The notes: generated by a model from the letters alone, not told the origin. A stretch of 9,274 bases of DNA from an uncultured Clostridia bacterium (GCA_947178045.1 CAMWWR010000043.1:1-9274); one strand, 5' to 3'. Counted from the first letter of the stretch, positions 1-6,919 are shown. Numbers and translations: made by a program.

Positions 1-278
1 GTATGGTAAAGCCCGAAATCCTCCCCGTCGTAGATCCACGACAGATATAAAATCCCCGCGTCCCTGCAGCAGAGCGCTACGGACGGATAAAAATTGAACG
101 ATACCACGCAGTCGTAGCCCTTTTTCAGGCGCTCCGCCAGCTTTTCCTCAAAAAAACGGTCCGCGCATTTCTCCTTTACGACATAGCCGATCCGCTCCAC
201 GCTGTGCCCCAGCGCCCGGAGCGCCTCCTTTAAATCCTGCTGGCAAAATCCGTTCCATTCATAGATCAGAATTTTCAT
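1..278 (-). CDS. CgeB/DUF3880-like glycosyltransferase, N-terminal part (runs off left edge)
   Basis: This is an open frame from an ATG at 278 to the window edge, giving 92 residues that start MKILIYEWNG. Residues 60-67 (SFNFYPSV) and 77-83 (ILYLSWI) match the same places in the full-length glycosyltransferase at 2054-3238 (FSFNFFP and IRYLSWS). The spacing of the charged and aromatic residues between them also agrees. That similarity places it in the DUF3880 N-terminal domain that precedes a GT-B type C-terminal domain in CgeB-like glycosyltransferases; the catalytic half lies outside the window. A sugar-transfer role in glycan assembly is inferred from family and context. The ribosome binding site is weak (GGGA about 5 bases before the ATG). 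It lies 105 bases downstream of the DUF115 gene, in the same direction, behind a region with strong secondary structure. Reading frame and homology to the paralogue are clear; substrate is unknown. Confidence 0.8.
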   Translation of the reverse strand, partial: MKILIYEWNGFCQQDLKEALRALGHSVERIGYVVKEKCADRFFEEKLAERLKKGYDCVVSFNFYPSVALCCRDAGILYLSWIYDGEDFGLYH

Positions 279-293
279 GTTTTCCCGATTTCT

Positions 294-347
294 GCGCTGC
301 TTTTTGCGCATAATGAGTTTGTGTCAAGCAGCGCGCAGACACAACTC
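294..347 (-). promoter_or_regulatory. Possible RNA pseudoknot between the DUF115 gene and the next glycosyltransferase
   Basis: In the minus-strand transcript, GAGTTGTGTC (347-338) can pair with GACACAAACTC (325-315), giving 10 pairs with one bulged A and a 12-base loop. Nine loop bases, GCGCTGCTT (334-326), are perfectly complementary to AAGCAGCGC (302-294) about 13 bases further downstream. The two helices interleave, so they form either an H-type pseudoknot or two competing hairpins. The 3' strand of the second helix ends 15 bases before the ATG at 278, so it could affect ribosome access or transcript decay. No U-run follows, so it is not a standard terminator. The base pairing is seen directly; any function is inferred. 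The rest of 279-383 shows no gene or clear promoter. Confidence 0.45.
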
Positions 348-383
348 TCGTGATTGAAAATTTTAACTGTCCGCCATATATCC

Positions 384-2036
384 TCAGTTATGGCCGGAGT
401 CCGGGGCAGCCTGCTTCCGCCCGTCCGGGGCCTTCTCCTCAAGCACCTGCGCGAGCGTTAGAAGCTCCGTGCCCTGAATTCTGGCGCCGCCCTCCGTTGC
501 GTCGACAAAACGGATCTGCTTTGCGCCTGCGATCTCGCGCTCGATGAATTTCCGGTAGATCTCAAGGTTTTTCCCCGTCGGCACCTCATTCCCGTAAATA
601 TCCCGGACCATGCGCTGCCCGTCCTTCCCTGCATCCGCCAGATAGTCGTCCGCATCACCGGCGTGACCCCTCCCGCCGGTGTACGCAAGGTCGAGCCCCA
701 GAAACACGATCTCCGCCGCCTTCAACGCAATGGCAAAGGAGAGCGCTGCCGTGATCACCGAGCCGCCCGTCCGGATCAGCATTGCTCCCTTCTGCGCCGC
801 AAACTGCTCGGCCGGGGCGAAGTCCTCCTGGCACAGCAGATAGTGTTTGGCGTGATAATCCGTAAAAAAGCGGTGGTAGGCCGTGGAGAGTCCGATCATC
901 GGAACCCCCGCGTCCTCCAGCCCCTCTGTCTGGCTCCAGGTGTTTGCCTTGGCGTCCGTCACAATCACAAAATCCGGCCTTATCCCGGCAGCCAGCAGCT
1001 TCCGCAGCACTGTCCCGACCACAATGACCGTCCCGGTCTCCTTCGCCCGCCCCAGCAGCGAATAGTTCCGGTCCAGGGATGGGCCGCCCGCGACAAGAAA
1101 TACCCGCCTGCCCTCTATTCTATCCGCAAGCTCCTCCGCCAGCCCGTCATAATGGGCCGTGTTCCGCCGGAAATTGCCGTACATCGCCGGATACTGCCCC
1201 TTCTGCGACATCTGGCTGATAAACAGCTCCTCCATCCGCTCCGCGGCCGCCCTGTCGCGGATCAGGCGCAGCGAGGGATAGAAAAAGCAGACGGCCGCAT
1301 CCGGGCTCTCCCGAACTGCCGACAGAAAGCCGACGCCCTTCTCGTCCGTCACGACCTCCACACGGCCGCTTTTTCGCATCTCTTCTAAGTCCCCGTACTC
1401 CTCCGCGAGCTTTAACAGCTCCCCGTCGCTCTCATACACCCGCACGGAGGCGTATTCGTTTTTCCTCAGCAGGGCGCTGACCGCGTAGCCCAGACCCATG
1501 CCGTAGATGATGTATTCTTCCTTTTCCGCCTCCAGCCAGCCTTCCGCAAGCTCCTCCGCCTCCTGTCTGGCGCTGCGGTTGCTGTGCAGATAAAACTCCC
1601 GCCCGCCGTCGCTGACCCTCACCGTCGGCAGTCCGCAGGAGGTGTATTCCACAAAATAGCTCCGGCTCCCCGCGCCGAAGCACAGGGGCTGCGTGAGCTC
1701 CCGCGCCACAATATGCTCCTGAACCGCGTACAAAAACGGCAGGACAATCTGTCGGATAACGTCCGTGAGCAGAACGTACTCCTTTCTTTCCAGCGCATCC
1801 AGCAGCGAATTGAGAAGGCTCAGTATGCTCTCCTTCTGCGTGCTCACCTGCGCTCCGTCAAAGTATTCCGGCTCCTGCAGGATGTTGACCAGGGCCTCCT
1901 CGAGCACGGGCATGCAGTCCCTCAGGAGATTATTTGCCCGATAGAAATCCTGGCGCTGCAGAAAACGGCATACGCTCTCCAGATCCGCGAGAAGGCCCTT
2001 CAATTTTTCGAATATTTCCCGAAGTCTTTGGTTCAT
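384..2036 (-). CDS. DUF115 / motility accessory factor (Maf)-like protein, candidate nonulosonate transferase
   Basis: This 550-residue protein carries the hallmarks of the DUF115 (MptE-like, PF01973) domain: GGPSLD at 317-322, PDFVIVTD at 354-361, GGSVITAA at 434-441 and GLDLAYTGGRGHA at 447-459. The C-terminal tail has YGNEVPTGKNLEIY and ATEGGARIQGTE, also typical. The first ~110 residues are predicted helical. Residues 177-250 form a Rossmann-like stretch (YIIYGMGLGY, then VRVYESD). Maf proteins transfer pseudaminic or legionaminic acid to flagellin Ser/Thr in the cytoplasm, and the upstream PseC, PseF and PseI genes support that role here. The start at 2036 is preferred because AAGGAAGG (2044-2051) lies 7 bases upstream. 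A longer frame could begin at GTG 2057, overlapping the previous stop, but that would place the ribosome site inside the gene. Family assignment is firm; the acceptor protein is inferred. Confidence 0.9.
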   Translation of the reverse strand: MNQRLREIFEKLKGLLADLESVCRFLQRQDFYRANNLLRDCMPVLEEALVNILQEPEYFDGAQVSTQKESILSLLNSLLDALERKEYVLLTDVIRQIVLPFLYAVQEHIVARELTQPLCFGAGSRSYFVEYTSCGLPTVRVSDGGREFYLHSNRSARQEAEELAEGWLEAEKEEYIIYGMGLGYAVSALLRKNEYASVRVYESDGELLKLAEEYGDLEEMRKSGRVEVVTDEKGVGFLSAVRESPDAAVCFFYPSLRLIRDRAAAERMEELFISQMSQKGQYPAMYGNFRRNTAHYDGLAEELADRIEGRRVFLVAGGPSLDRNYSLLGRAKETGTVIVVGTVLRKLLAAGIRPDFVIVTDAKANTWSQTEGLEDAGVPMIGLSTAYHRFFTDYHAKHYLLCQEDFAPAEQFAAQKGAMLIRTGGSVITAALSFAIALKAAEIVFLGLDLAYTGGRGHAGDADDYLADAGKDGQRMVRDIYGNEVPTGKNLEIYRKFIEREIAGAKQIRFVDATEGGARIQGTELLTLAQVLEEKAPDGRKQAAPDSGHN

Positions 2037-2043
2037 CTGTGCA

Positions 2044-2051
2044 CCTTCCTT
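2044..2051 (-). promoter_or_regulatory. Ribosome binding site that sets the DUF115 start
   Basis: AAGGAAGG on the minus strand lies 7 bases before the ATG at 2036. It argues for that start over the GTG at 2057, which has only coding sequence of the previous gene in front of it. Confidence 0.65.
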
Positions 2052-2053
2052 TT

Positions 2054-3238
2054 TCACAACGCCAGCGAAAAAATCGTCTCGATTCTCCTCTGCAGTGTAT
2101 GCTCAGCCTCCATACGTTTCCGACTGGCTTCTGCAATCCTTTTCCGCTCTTCCTCATGCTCCAGAAAGTACCGTGCCTTATCCTCCATCTCCTCCATGCT
2201 GCCAAACAGAACGATCTCCTTTTCCGGCTCAAAACACTCGCAGAGTTCCTCCTGATAATTGGACAGGACAAAGCCTCCCGCGGCCGCTATCTCAAATACA
2301 CGGAGCGGAATCCCCGTCATAATGCTGCGCAGTGTCATGTTCAGATTGATTCTGCTGCCGCGATATACCACAGGTGCTTCCGTTGTGTTTTCGACTACTC
2401 CGCCGTAATGTATTCTGCCCGTCTTCGCGAGACTTTCGGGAAACGAATCGGAATACAGCGAGACATCCGCAATCTGCGCCAGACGCCACAATGCCTCCTC
2501 CCGTTCCATCGCCGTGATCTTCTGGTTCAAAAACAGATTGGCGAATACAAAGGCCGGCGTATAATGGAAATCGGAGGGCTGCTCCATTTTTACATAATGG
2601 CATATTTCCTTCAGCCCCTTTCTCCGAATACATTCCTCCTGAAAATTATAGCCCCATACCTGCTTCTGCGCTTCCATCAGTCCCTCAAGATAGCCCTTCA
2701 GCCATTCCGGAAGATATTGAATCTGGTCGTAAAAATTCTTTTTGTCGTATATCCTGCCCACAAACGAGATATCCGCTCCCGTAAAGGATGCCAGCACGCC
2801 GGACCGCTGTCCCACCGGTCTGTCCGCCCTCACCGCCAGCGGGAGATGATACAGATTCTTCATTCCCTCTCTCTGCATGCGCTCGCATATTCCCCGGTCA
2901 AAATGAAAGATCCGGTTGCAGGAATTTCCCGCTGCGTCACTGTACAGATTCAAAAGCGGACTATCAAAGCTCCATGAGAGATATCGAATCTCCTCCCTCT
3001 GGCAGACATCGGAAATCAGCGGAAAAAAATTAAAGGAAAAACAGGCATCCGGCTTCTGCTCTTTTAAAAATTTCCGAAAAGCCTCCGAAAAGCACTCGTC
3101 CTTCCCATAATGCTCCATTGTCCCCTGAAATCTTACAACCTCGCAGTCTGCCTGCTCCAGGCTATACAGCATGTCCTCCTGCATCAGGCTGTCCCAGTCG
3201 TAGTACGCAATTCTTATTTTATGTCCGTCTCCTCTCAT
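2054..3238 (-). CDS. CgeB-like glycosyltransferase (DUF3880 + GT-B C-terminal domain)
   Basis: This complete 394-residue protein has an N-terminal DUF3880-like domain (about 7-100) with FSFNFFP at 67-73 and YLSWSFDSP at 86-94. A middle linker follows. The C-terminal Glyco_trans_1_2-like domain covers about 290-394, with a GSRINLNMTL stretch, then FEIAAAGGFVLSN, which is the usual nucleotide-sugar binding region, and a terminal EHTLQRRI motif. No signal peptide or membrane segment is visible, so it should act in the cytoplasm on a nucleotide sugar. Donor and acceptor cannot be read from sequence. The start ATG follows AGGGGGG closely. It lies 40 bases after the GT2 stop, and its TGA falls 17 bases before the DUF115 ATG. 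Several lines within it have 42-48 % G+C, lower than the flanking genes, hinting at a separate origin. A homologous N terminus begins at 278, and a similar C-terminal motif occurs at the right edge. Confidence 0.87.
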   Translation of the reverse strand: MRGDGHKIRIAYYDWDSLMQEDMLYSLEQADCEVVRFQGTMEHYGKDECFSEAFRKFLKEQKPDACFSFNFFPLISDVCQREEIRYLSWSFDSPLLNLYSDAAGNSCNRIFHFDRGICERMQREGMKNLYHLPLAVRADRPVGQRSGVLASFTGADISFVGRIYDKKNFYDQIQYLPEWLKGYLEGLMEAQKQVWGYNFQEECIRRKGLKEICHYVKMEQPSDFHYTPAFVFANLFLNQKITAMEREEALWRLAQIADVSLYSDSFPESLAKTGRIHYGGVVENTTEAPVVYRGSRINLNMTLRSIMTGIPLRVFEIAAAGGFVLSNYQEELCECFEPEKEIVLFGSMEEMEDKARYFLEHEEERKRIAEASRKRMEAEHTLQRRIETIFSLAL

Positions 3239-3278
3239 AATCCCCCCTGTCCCGCCAGGCCGTCATCCACTCTGTCTT

Positions 3279-4382
3279 TTACTTGCGGGCCTGTACCTCC
3301 TGCCGGTATCCCTTCGCCAGTATTTCCCATTGCTCTGTCTTCAGCGGCAGCTCGATCGTCGCGAGAAATTCCTGTTCCATCCGGCCGAACCGCCCCCAGT
3401 ACGGATTGCTTTTGTAATCCGGGAACAGTCGCTTCACCGTTTCCTGCATCCGCTCAAACGGCAGCCCCTCCCCCATGTCCGACATTCTCAGAAAAAAGGT
3501 GTGCAGGCTGTTGATGTAGTAGAGCCGCAGAAATTCAAACTCGATTTCCCGGTAAAAGCGCTCGAACACGCCGCGCCGCCGGTATTCCTCAAGCTTGGCC
3601 TCCTCGATGGCAAGGCGCTCCAGATGCCGGCTCGAATCCGCAGACAAGGTCGTGGACTGCTGGTTTACAAAATAATAATACAACTCGCTGCCGAGGATAT
3701 AGCAGCTCCTCGTCCCAAGCTTCACCATTGCAATCCAGTAATTGTCCTCGTATGCCGTTCCCTCCGGGAAGGCGGGCGCGCACTCCTCCAGAAATTCCCG
3801 TCGGAACAGGCCAGAACAAGCCCCTCCGGGCAGCTTTTCCAGCAGAAATTCCTTTCTCTCCTCCTCCGAGTGCACAACAATCCGCCGGTCCTCACGCGCA
3901 TGCGGATCAAGCGGCGCGGACGCATCGAACGCGCGCTTTTGGCAGCAGCTTACAAAATCGCATTGTTCCCGCAAAAGCGTCTCATACAGCCGCTCGTACA
4001 TATCCGGCGCGACCCAGTCGTCCGAATCGACAAAGCCGACCGCATTCGCCGACACATGCCTTAGCCCCTCGTTGCGCGCGCCGCCCTGCCTGCGGTTTTC
4101 GGGCAGGCAATACACCTCGATGGAATCCGGATATTTCGCCTGCCAGTATCGCAGCTTCCGCACGGTGCGATCCGTTGACGCATCATCCACAAAAATCAGC
4201 TGCAGGCTTTCGACCCCGATGGTCTGCACGGTGAGCGAGTGAATACAGCGGTCGATATAACGCTCCACATTGTAGCACGGGATAACAACGCTGACCTTCT
4301 TTTCCTGTTTCGCCGCTTCTTCCGGCTTTTCCAATCTCTCCTGCTTTTCCAGCTCCTCCGCTTTCCCGTTCTCCTCCGACAT
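3279..4382 (-). CDS. GT2-family glycosyltransferase with charged N-terminal tail
   Basis: This is a 367-residue protein when started at ATG 4382. A GT-A fold of family GT2 begins at about residue 30 with VSVVIPCYN. It continues with FVDDASTD (nucleotide binding), NRRQGGARNEG, and FVDSDDWV, which supplies the DXD-type metal-binding acidic cluster. The roughly 150 residues after the GT2 core match no motif I recognise and may contact the acceptor. Residues 1-29 are almost all Glu, Lys, Gln and Ala, with a three-fold hexad repeat (ELEKQE, RLEKPE, EAAKQE). Start choice: ATG 4382 has AAGGA 8 bases upstream. ATG 4403 is possible but has a poorer site. A GTG at 4439 would lie at the edge of a strong hairpin loop and is unlikely. 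The enzyme probably adds a sugar to the glycan made by this locus; specificity is unknown. TAA stop at 3279. Confidence 0.87.
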   Translation of the reverse strand: MSEENGKAEELEKQERLEKPEEAAKQEKKVSVVIPCYNVERYIDRCIHSLTVQTIGVESLQLIFVDDASTDRTVRKLRYWQAKYPDSIEVYCLPENRRQGGARNEGLRHVSANAVGFVDSDDWVAPDMYERLYETLLREQCDFVSCCQKRAFDASAPLDPHAREDRRIVVHSEEERKEFLLEKLPGGACSGLFRREFLEECAPAFPEGTAYEDNYWIAMVKLGTRSCYILGSELYYYFVNQQSTTLSADSSRHLERLAIEEAKLEEYRRRGVFERFYREIEFEFLRLYYINSLHTFFLRMSDMGEGLPFERMQETVKRLFPDYKSNPYWGRFGRMEQEFLATIELPLKTEQWEILAKGYRQEVQARK

Positions 4383-4414
4383 CCCCTCTGTCCTTTCCTC
4401 CATTGCATCCGCCC

Positions 4415-4462
4415 GGAAGTTTCGGGAATGAACCCCCACACGGGTTCATTCCCGAAACTTTC
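4415..4462. repeat. Perfect 19-bp palindromic element
   Basis: AAGTTTCGGGAATGAACCC (4417-4435) is followed after 6 bases (CCACAC) by its exact reverse complement GGGTTCATTCCCGAAACTT (4442-4460). One further outer pair (4415/4462) lies beyond a mismatch. Neither strand continues into a T-run, so it does not look like an intrinsic terminator. It lies within the gap before the GT2 gene, immediately beside a second inverted repeat, which suggests an interspersed palindromic element of the REP or MITE kind. Confidence 0.8.
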
Positions 4463-4516
4463 ATGTGAAAGGGCTCACCGCCAAAAAGGCTCTGCAAACT
4501 CCCGGCCCTTTCACAT
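4463..4516. repeat. 12-bp inverted repeat enclosing a 30-base loop, adjacent to the 19-bp palindrome
   Basis: ATGTGAAAGGGC (4463-4474) and GCCCTTTCACAT (4505-4516) are exact reverse complements separated by 30 bases; the loop contains a small GCCAAAAAGGC hairpin. The left arm as transcribed from the minus strand contains the final Met codon and TGA stop of the acyltransferase. The repeat begins one base from the neighbouring palindrome, so the two probably form a single element of about 100 bp. No poly-U tract directly follows the stem on the minus strand. Confidence 0.75.
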
Positions 4517-5077
4517 TGTTTCCTGCCGCAGCTGTGCCTCCAGCTCCTCAAGCCTGCGGCTTCTCTCCTTGATCCGCCGGGCCGGTATGCCCGCGTAGAT
4601 GCCGAACGGCTCCGTCGTGCGATTGCACAGGGACATACTGCCGACACTGCAGCCCTCCGCAATCGTCACGCCCGGCAGAATGACCGAGCCGCAGCCGATA
4701 AGCCCGTGTTTTCCGATCTGTACCGGCGCGCTGATATGGCGCACATGGTATTTCTCCGGAACCATCGGATTCGTCATCGTCTCCCCGCTGTAATCGTCGG
4801 AGGTGGCGTACACGCTCACCTTTGACGAAAGGCAGGAAAAATCCAGCATCTCGATGCCCGCCTCTGCGCCGTACAGCCCGCAGAAATGCGAAATATGAAT
4901 GTAATCGTGCAGCCGCACGTTGCCGCTGACGATCGTGAAATCATCGATCCGCACATGGCTCCCGATATGCAGCCGCTCCGGATGATACAGAACCGCATGC
5001 CTGCCGATCAGCACGTCCTCGCCGTATTCCGCAATGCCGAGCTGCTTCAATTCCTCCTCAGTATAAAATGTACTCAT
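4511..5077 (-). CDS. Left-handed beta-helix (hexapeptide repeat) O-/N-acyltransferase
   Basis: This 188-residue protein resembles WbbJ/XAT-type acetyltransferases of polysaccharide clusters. Hexapeptide-repeat turns are visible throughout: DVLIGRHAVL (21-30), LHIGSHVRIDDFTIVSG (36-52), APVQIGKHGLIGCGSVI (117-133) and LPGVTIAEGCSVGS (134-147). It ends with YAGIPARRIKERS (161-173), the usual closing motif. SDDYSGETMTNP (93-104) is typical of this subgroup. Such enzymes are trimers that move an acetyl group from acetyl-CoA to a sugar. The substrate could be pseudaminic acid, its precursor, or another sugar in the glycan. It is not a GNAT fold, so it is not a classical PseH. The start is ATG 5077, with AAAGGAG 8 bases upstream, and it overlaps the synthase stop by 4 bases (ATGA). 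A longer frame from TTG 5107 would be less well supported. Its stop lies in an inverted repeat. Confidence 0.88.
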   Translation of the reverse strand: MSTFYTEEELKQLGIAEYGEDVLIGRHAVLYHPERLHIGSHVRIDDFTIVSGNVRLHDYIHISHFCGLYGAEAGIEMLDFSCLSSKVSVYATSDDYSGETMTNPMVPEKYHVRHISAPVQIGKHGLIGCGSVILPGVTIAEGCSVGSMSLCNRTTEPFGIYAGIPARRIKERSRRLEELEAQLRQETM

Positions 5078-6132
5078 TCCAGGCGCTCCTTTACATGCTC
5101 CGCGCAAAGCGGCGTGCCTCTCCTGACCGCGCAGGCCGCATGCCGCCCGGAGAGCGCCTCATAATAGCGCGGGTGCAGGCCGTAGCCGGGACGTATCACG
5201 CGGATATTCTCGGCCGTGAAGGCTTCCCCCTCCTCGATATCCCGGACGGCAAAAATGGATTTCCGCAGCCTCCGGTAATCCTGCTCCTCCCCTGCCGGGT
5301 CGTATTCCGCCTCGCCGACCGCCTGCTCGGCGGTACGGATATCCCGCACCATTGCGGCAAATTCCTCCGGCTCCATGGAAAACGAGGAATCCGGATTTTT
5401 GATCTTCCGGCTCAGGCAGAAATGCTTTTCGATCACGGACGCCCCCGACATGACCGCGGCCACCGCCATGAGCGAGCCCACGGAATGATCGGAGAGCCCG
5501 ACCGGCACGCCGAATTTTTCCGCCATATCCTTCATGACCGCAAGGCGCATCGTCTCCGGGCGCGCCGGATAAACGCTCTGACAGCGCAGCAGCACGAGCT
5601 CGCTGCACCCGGCCGCACGCACCGTCCCCACGGCCTCGCGTATCTCCTCCTCCGTGCCCATGCCGGTGGACATGATGATCGGCTTGTGCGTCTGCGCCAC
5701 ATATTTCAGCAGCGGGATATCGACCAGCTCGAACGAGCCGATCTTGTAGAATTCCAGACCGATTTCCTCAAGAAAATCGACCGCCGTGCAGTCGAACGGC
5801 GTGGACAGAAAATCGATCCCCGCCCTCGCCGCCGTCTCCTTCAGCTCCGCCTGCCACTCCCACGGTGTGTACGCCTTCTGGTACAGCTCGTAAAGGTTCT
5901 CCTTCGCCCAGGTGCCGGACGCGATCTGAAAATATTCGCTGCTGCAGTTCATCGTGATGGTGTCCGGCGTGTAGGTCTGCAGCTTGATGCAGTCCGCTCC
6001 CGACTCCTTTGCCGCGAAAATAATCTCCTTCGCATTCTCCATACTGCCCGCGTGGTTCGCGGACATTTCCGCAATGATATACGCCGGTGCCCCCGCTCCG
6101 ATGCGGCGTTTTCCGACCGTGATAAAGTTCAT
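5074..6132 (-). CDS. pseI: Pseudaminic acid synthase (PseI/NeuB family)
   Basis: This enzyme condenses phosphoenolpyruvate with a 6-deoxy-diacetamido hexose to make the nine-carbon sugar pseudaminic acid. The 352-residue length is normal. The NeuB barrel spans about 18-275: AEMSANH (21-27), LQTYTPDTIT (51-60), STGMGT (155-160), SDH (214-216) and EKHF (235-238). His216 and His237 correspond to the metal-binding histidines of NeuB. NPDSSFSM (246-253) is the pseudaminic-type version of the NeuB substrate-pocket motif. A C-terminal SAF (antifreeze-like) domain covers about 290-350, with RPGYGLHP. These features favour PseI over sialic or legionaminic acid synthases. The start could be ATG 6132 or TTG 6138. 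The latter has a better-spaced AAGGA, so the first two residues are uncertain. The stop overlaps the acyltransferase start by 4 bases; the pseF-like gene is 60 bases upstream. Confidence 0.93.
   Translation of the reverse strand: MNFITVGKRRIGAGAPAYIIAEMSANHAGSMENAKEIIFAAKESGADCIKLQTYTPDTITMNCSSEYFQIASGTWAKENLYELYQKAYTPWEWQAELKETAARAGIDFLSTPFDCTAVDFLEEIGLEFYKIGSFELVDIPLLKYVAQTHKPIIMSTGMGTEEEIREAVGTVRAAGCSELVLLRCQSVYPARPETMRLAVMKDMAEKFGVPVGLSDHSVGSLMAVAAVMSGASVIEKHFCLSRKIKNPDSSFSMEPEEFAAMVRDIRTAEQAVGEAEYDPAGEEQDYRRLRKSIFAVRDIEEGEAFTAENIRVIRPGYGLHPRYYEALSGRHAACAVRRGTPLCAEHVKERLE
5086..5092 (-). promoter_or_regulatory. Ribosome binding site that sets the acyltransferase start
   Basis: AAAGGAG on the minus strand is 8 bases before the ATG at 5077 and lies within the last codons of the synthase gene. 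It fixes the start at 5077 and supports translational coupling through the ATGA overlap. Confidence 0.7.
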
Positions 6133-6192
6133 TTCCAATCCCGTTCCTTTCCGTGACCGGCCGAGCCGGCTCTGGTATTCTTATGACCGGAC

Positions 6193-6894
6193 TCAATCTC
6201 TGCCGCCCTTCTCCCTAAGACGGCGCAGCTTAAGCTCTGCAAGCTCAAAATCCTCCTGCGTGTCGATGTCCTGCACCTCGGTCTCCGGCAGGATGTACGG
6301 CAGCACTGTGTCGCCGATAATATTCCCGCTCTTCAGAAAGGGCTCCGTCCGGAAGCAGTAAAACTGCCCGCAGTCATGGTACACCGGGGGCAGATCCTGC
6401 GATCTTGCGTTCCTGTATTCCGGGTACTGCAGCCGCAGGCAGCCGTCCTCAAGCAGCATTCCGCGCTGCGGAGGAAACGAAAATCTTACAACGGACATAA
6501 CCGTGTCCGCATTGCCGTCCAGCAGCCGCTGCATGGCGTCCCTGAGGCGTTCTCCTGTCAGAAACGGCGCCGTCGGATACAGGCAGCATGCCGCCTCAAA
6601 CTGCTTGCCCAGCTCTTCGTAGCGCAAAAGCACCTCCCGCAGCACATCGGAGGTCGTCGCAAAATCTCCCGACGTCTCCTCCGAGCGGAAAAACGGCACG
6701 GAAGCGCCTGCCCGGCGCGCGATCTGCGCGATCTCTTCGTCGTCGGTGGAGACCATGACCTCGTCAAAGCAGCCCGCCGCGAGCGCTGCCTCCACTGAAT
6801 AGCACAAAAGGGGCTTGCCGAGAAGCTCCTTCACATTTTTCCGCGGGACGCGCTTGCTGCCGCCCCGCGCCGTAATTATCGCTATTGTTTTCAT
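6193..6894 (-). CDS. pseF: Pseudaminic acid cytidylyltransferase (CMP-Pse synthetase)
   Basis: This protein couples CTP to pseudaminic acid to give the CMP-activated donor. It is 233 residues long, as usual for PseF. The N-terminal nucleotide-binding motif ITARGGSKRVPRKN is at 7-20, STDDEEIA at 49-56, LYPTAPF at 105-111, RSQDLPPVYHDCGQFY at 164-179 and VQDIDTQED at 207-215. In this family the acidic pair near the end (Asp209/Asp211 here) binds the metal. The pattern FPPQR...RSQDLPPVYHD is closer to PseF than to sialic acid synthetases (NeuA). The ATG at 6894 follows AGGAGG with 6 bases between, an ideal ribosome site. It lies 25 bases downstream of the GT2 gene and upstream of the matching synthase. 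Cytoplasmic. Confidence 0.94.
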   Translation of the reverse strand: MKTIAIITARGGSKRVPRKNVKELLGKPLLCYSVEAALAAGCFDEVMVSTDDEEIAQIARRAGASVPFFRSEETSGDFATTSDVLREVLLRYEELGKQFEAACCLYPTAPFLTGERLRDAMQRLLDGNADTVMSVVRFSFPPQRGMLLEDGCLRLQYPEYRNARSQDLPPVYHDCGQFYCFRTEPFLKSGNIIGDTVLPYILPETEVQDIDTQEDFELAELKLRRLREKGGRD

Positions 6895-6919
6895 AACCGG
6901 CCTCCTGCCGCTCTCGCTG

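Noticed and set aside
322..327. TTGACA on the minus strand as a -35 box for the left-edge gene
   Set aside because: No acceptable -10 hexamer lies 16-18 bases downstream; the hexamer is explained by the stem sequence of the hairpin.
1123..1560. 18-base direct repeat TCCGCAAGCTCCTCCGCC at 1123-1140 and 1543-1560
   Set aside because: Both copies are in the DUF115 gene and encode an EELA peptide in the same frame, so codon bias in similar helices explains them.
5068..6156. Plus-strand open frame of 362 codons
   Set aside because: It is antisense to nearly the entire pseI-like gene, with Arg-rich composition and no family motif.
6163..6172. Short GC palindrome (GAGCCGGCTC) between pseF and pseI genes
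   Set aside because: Ten bases without a loop, spacing or nearby symmetry to suggest an operator; common by chance at this base composition.
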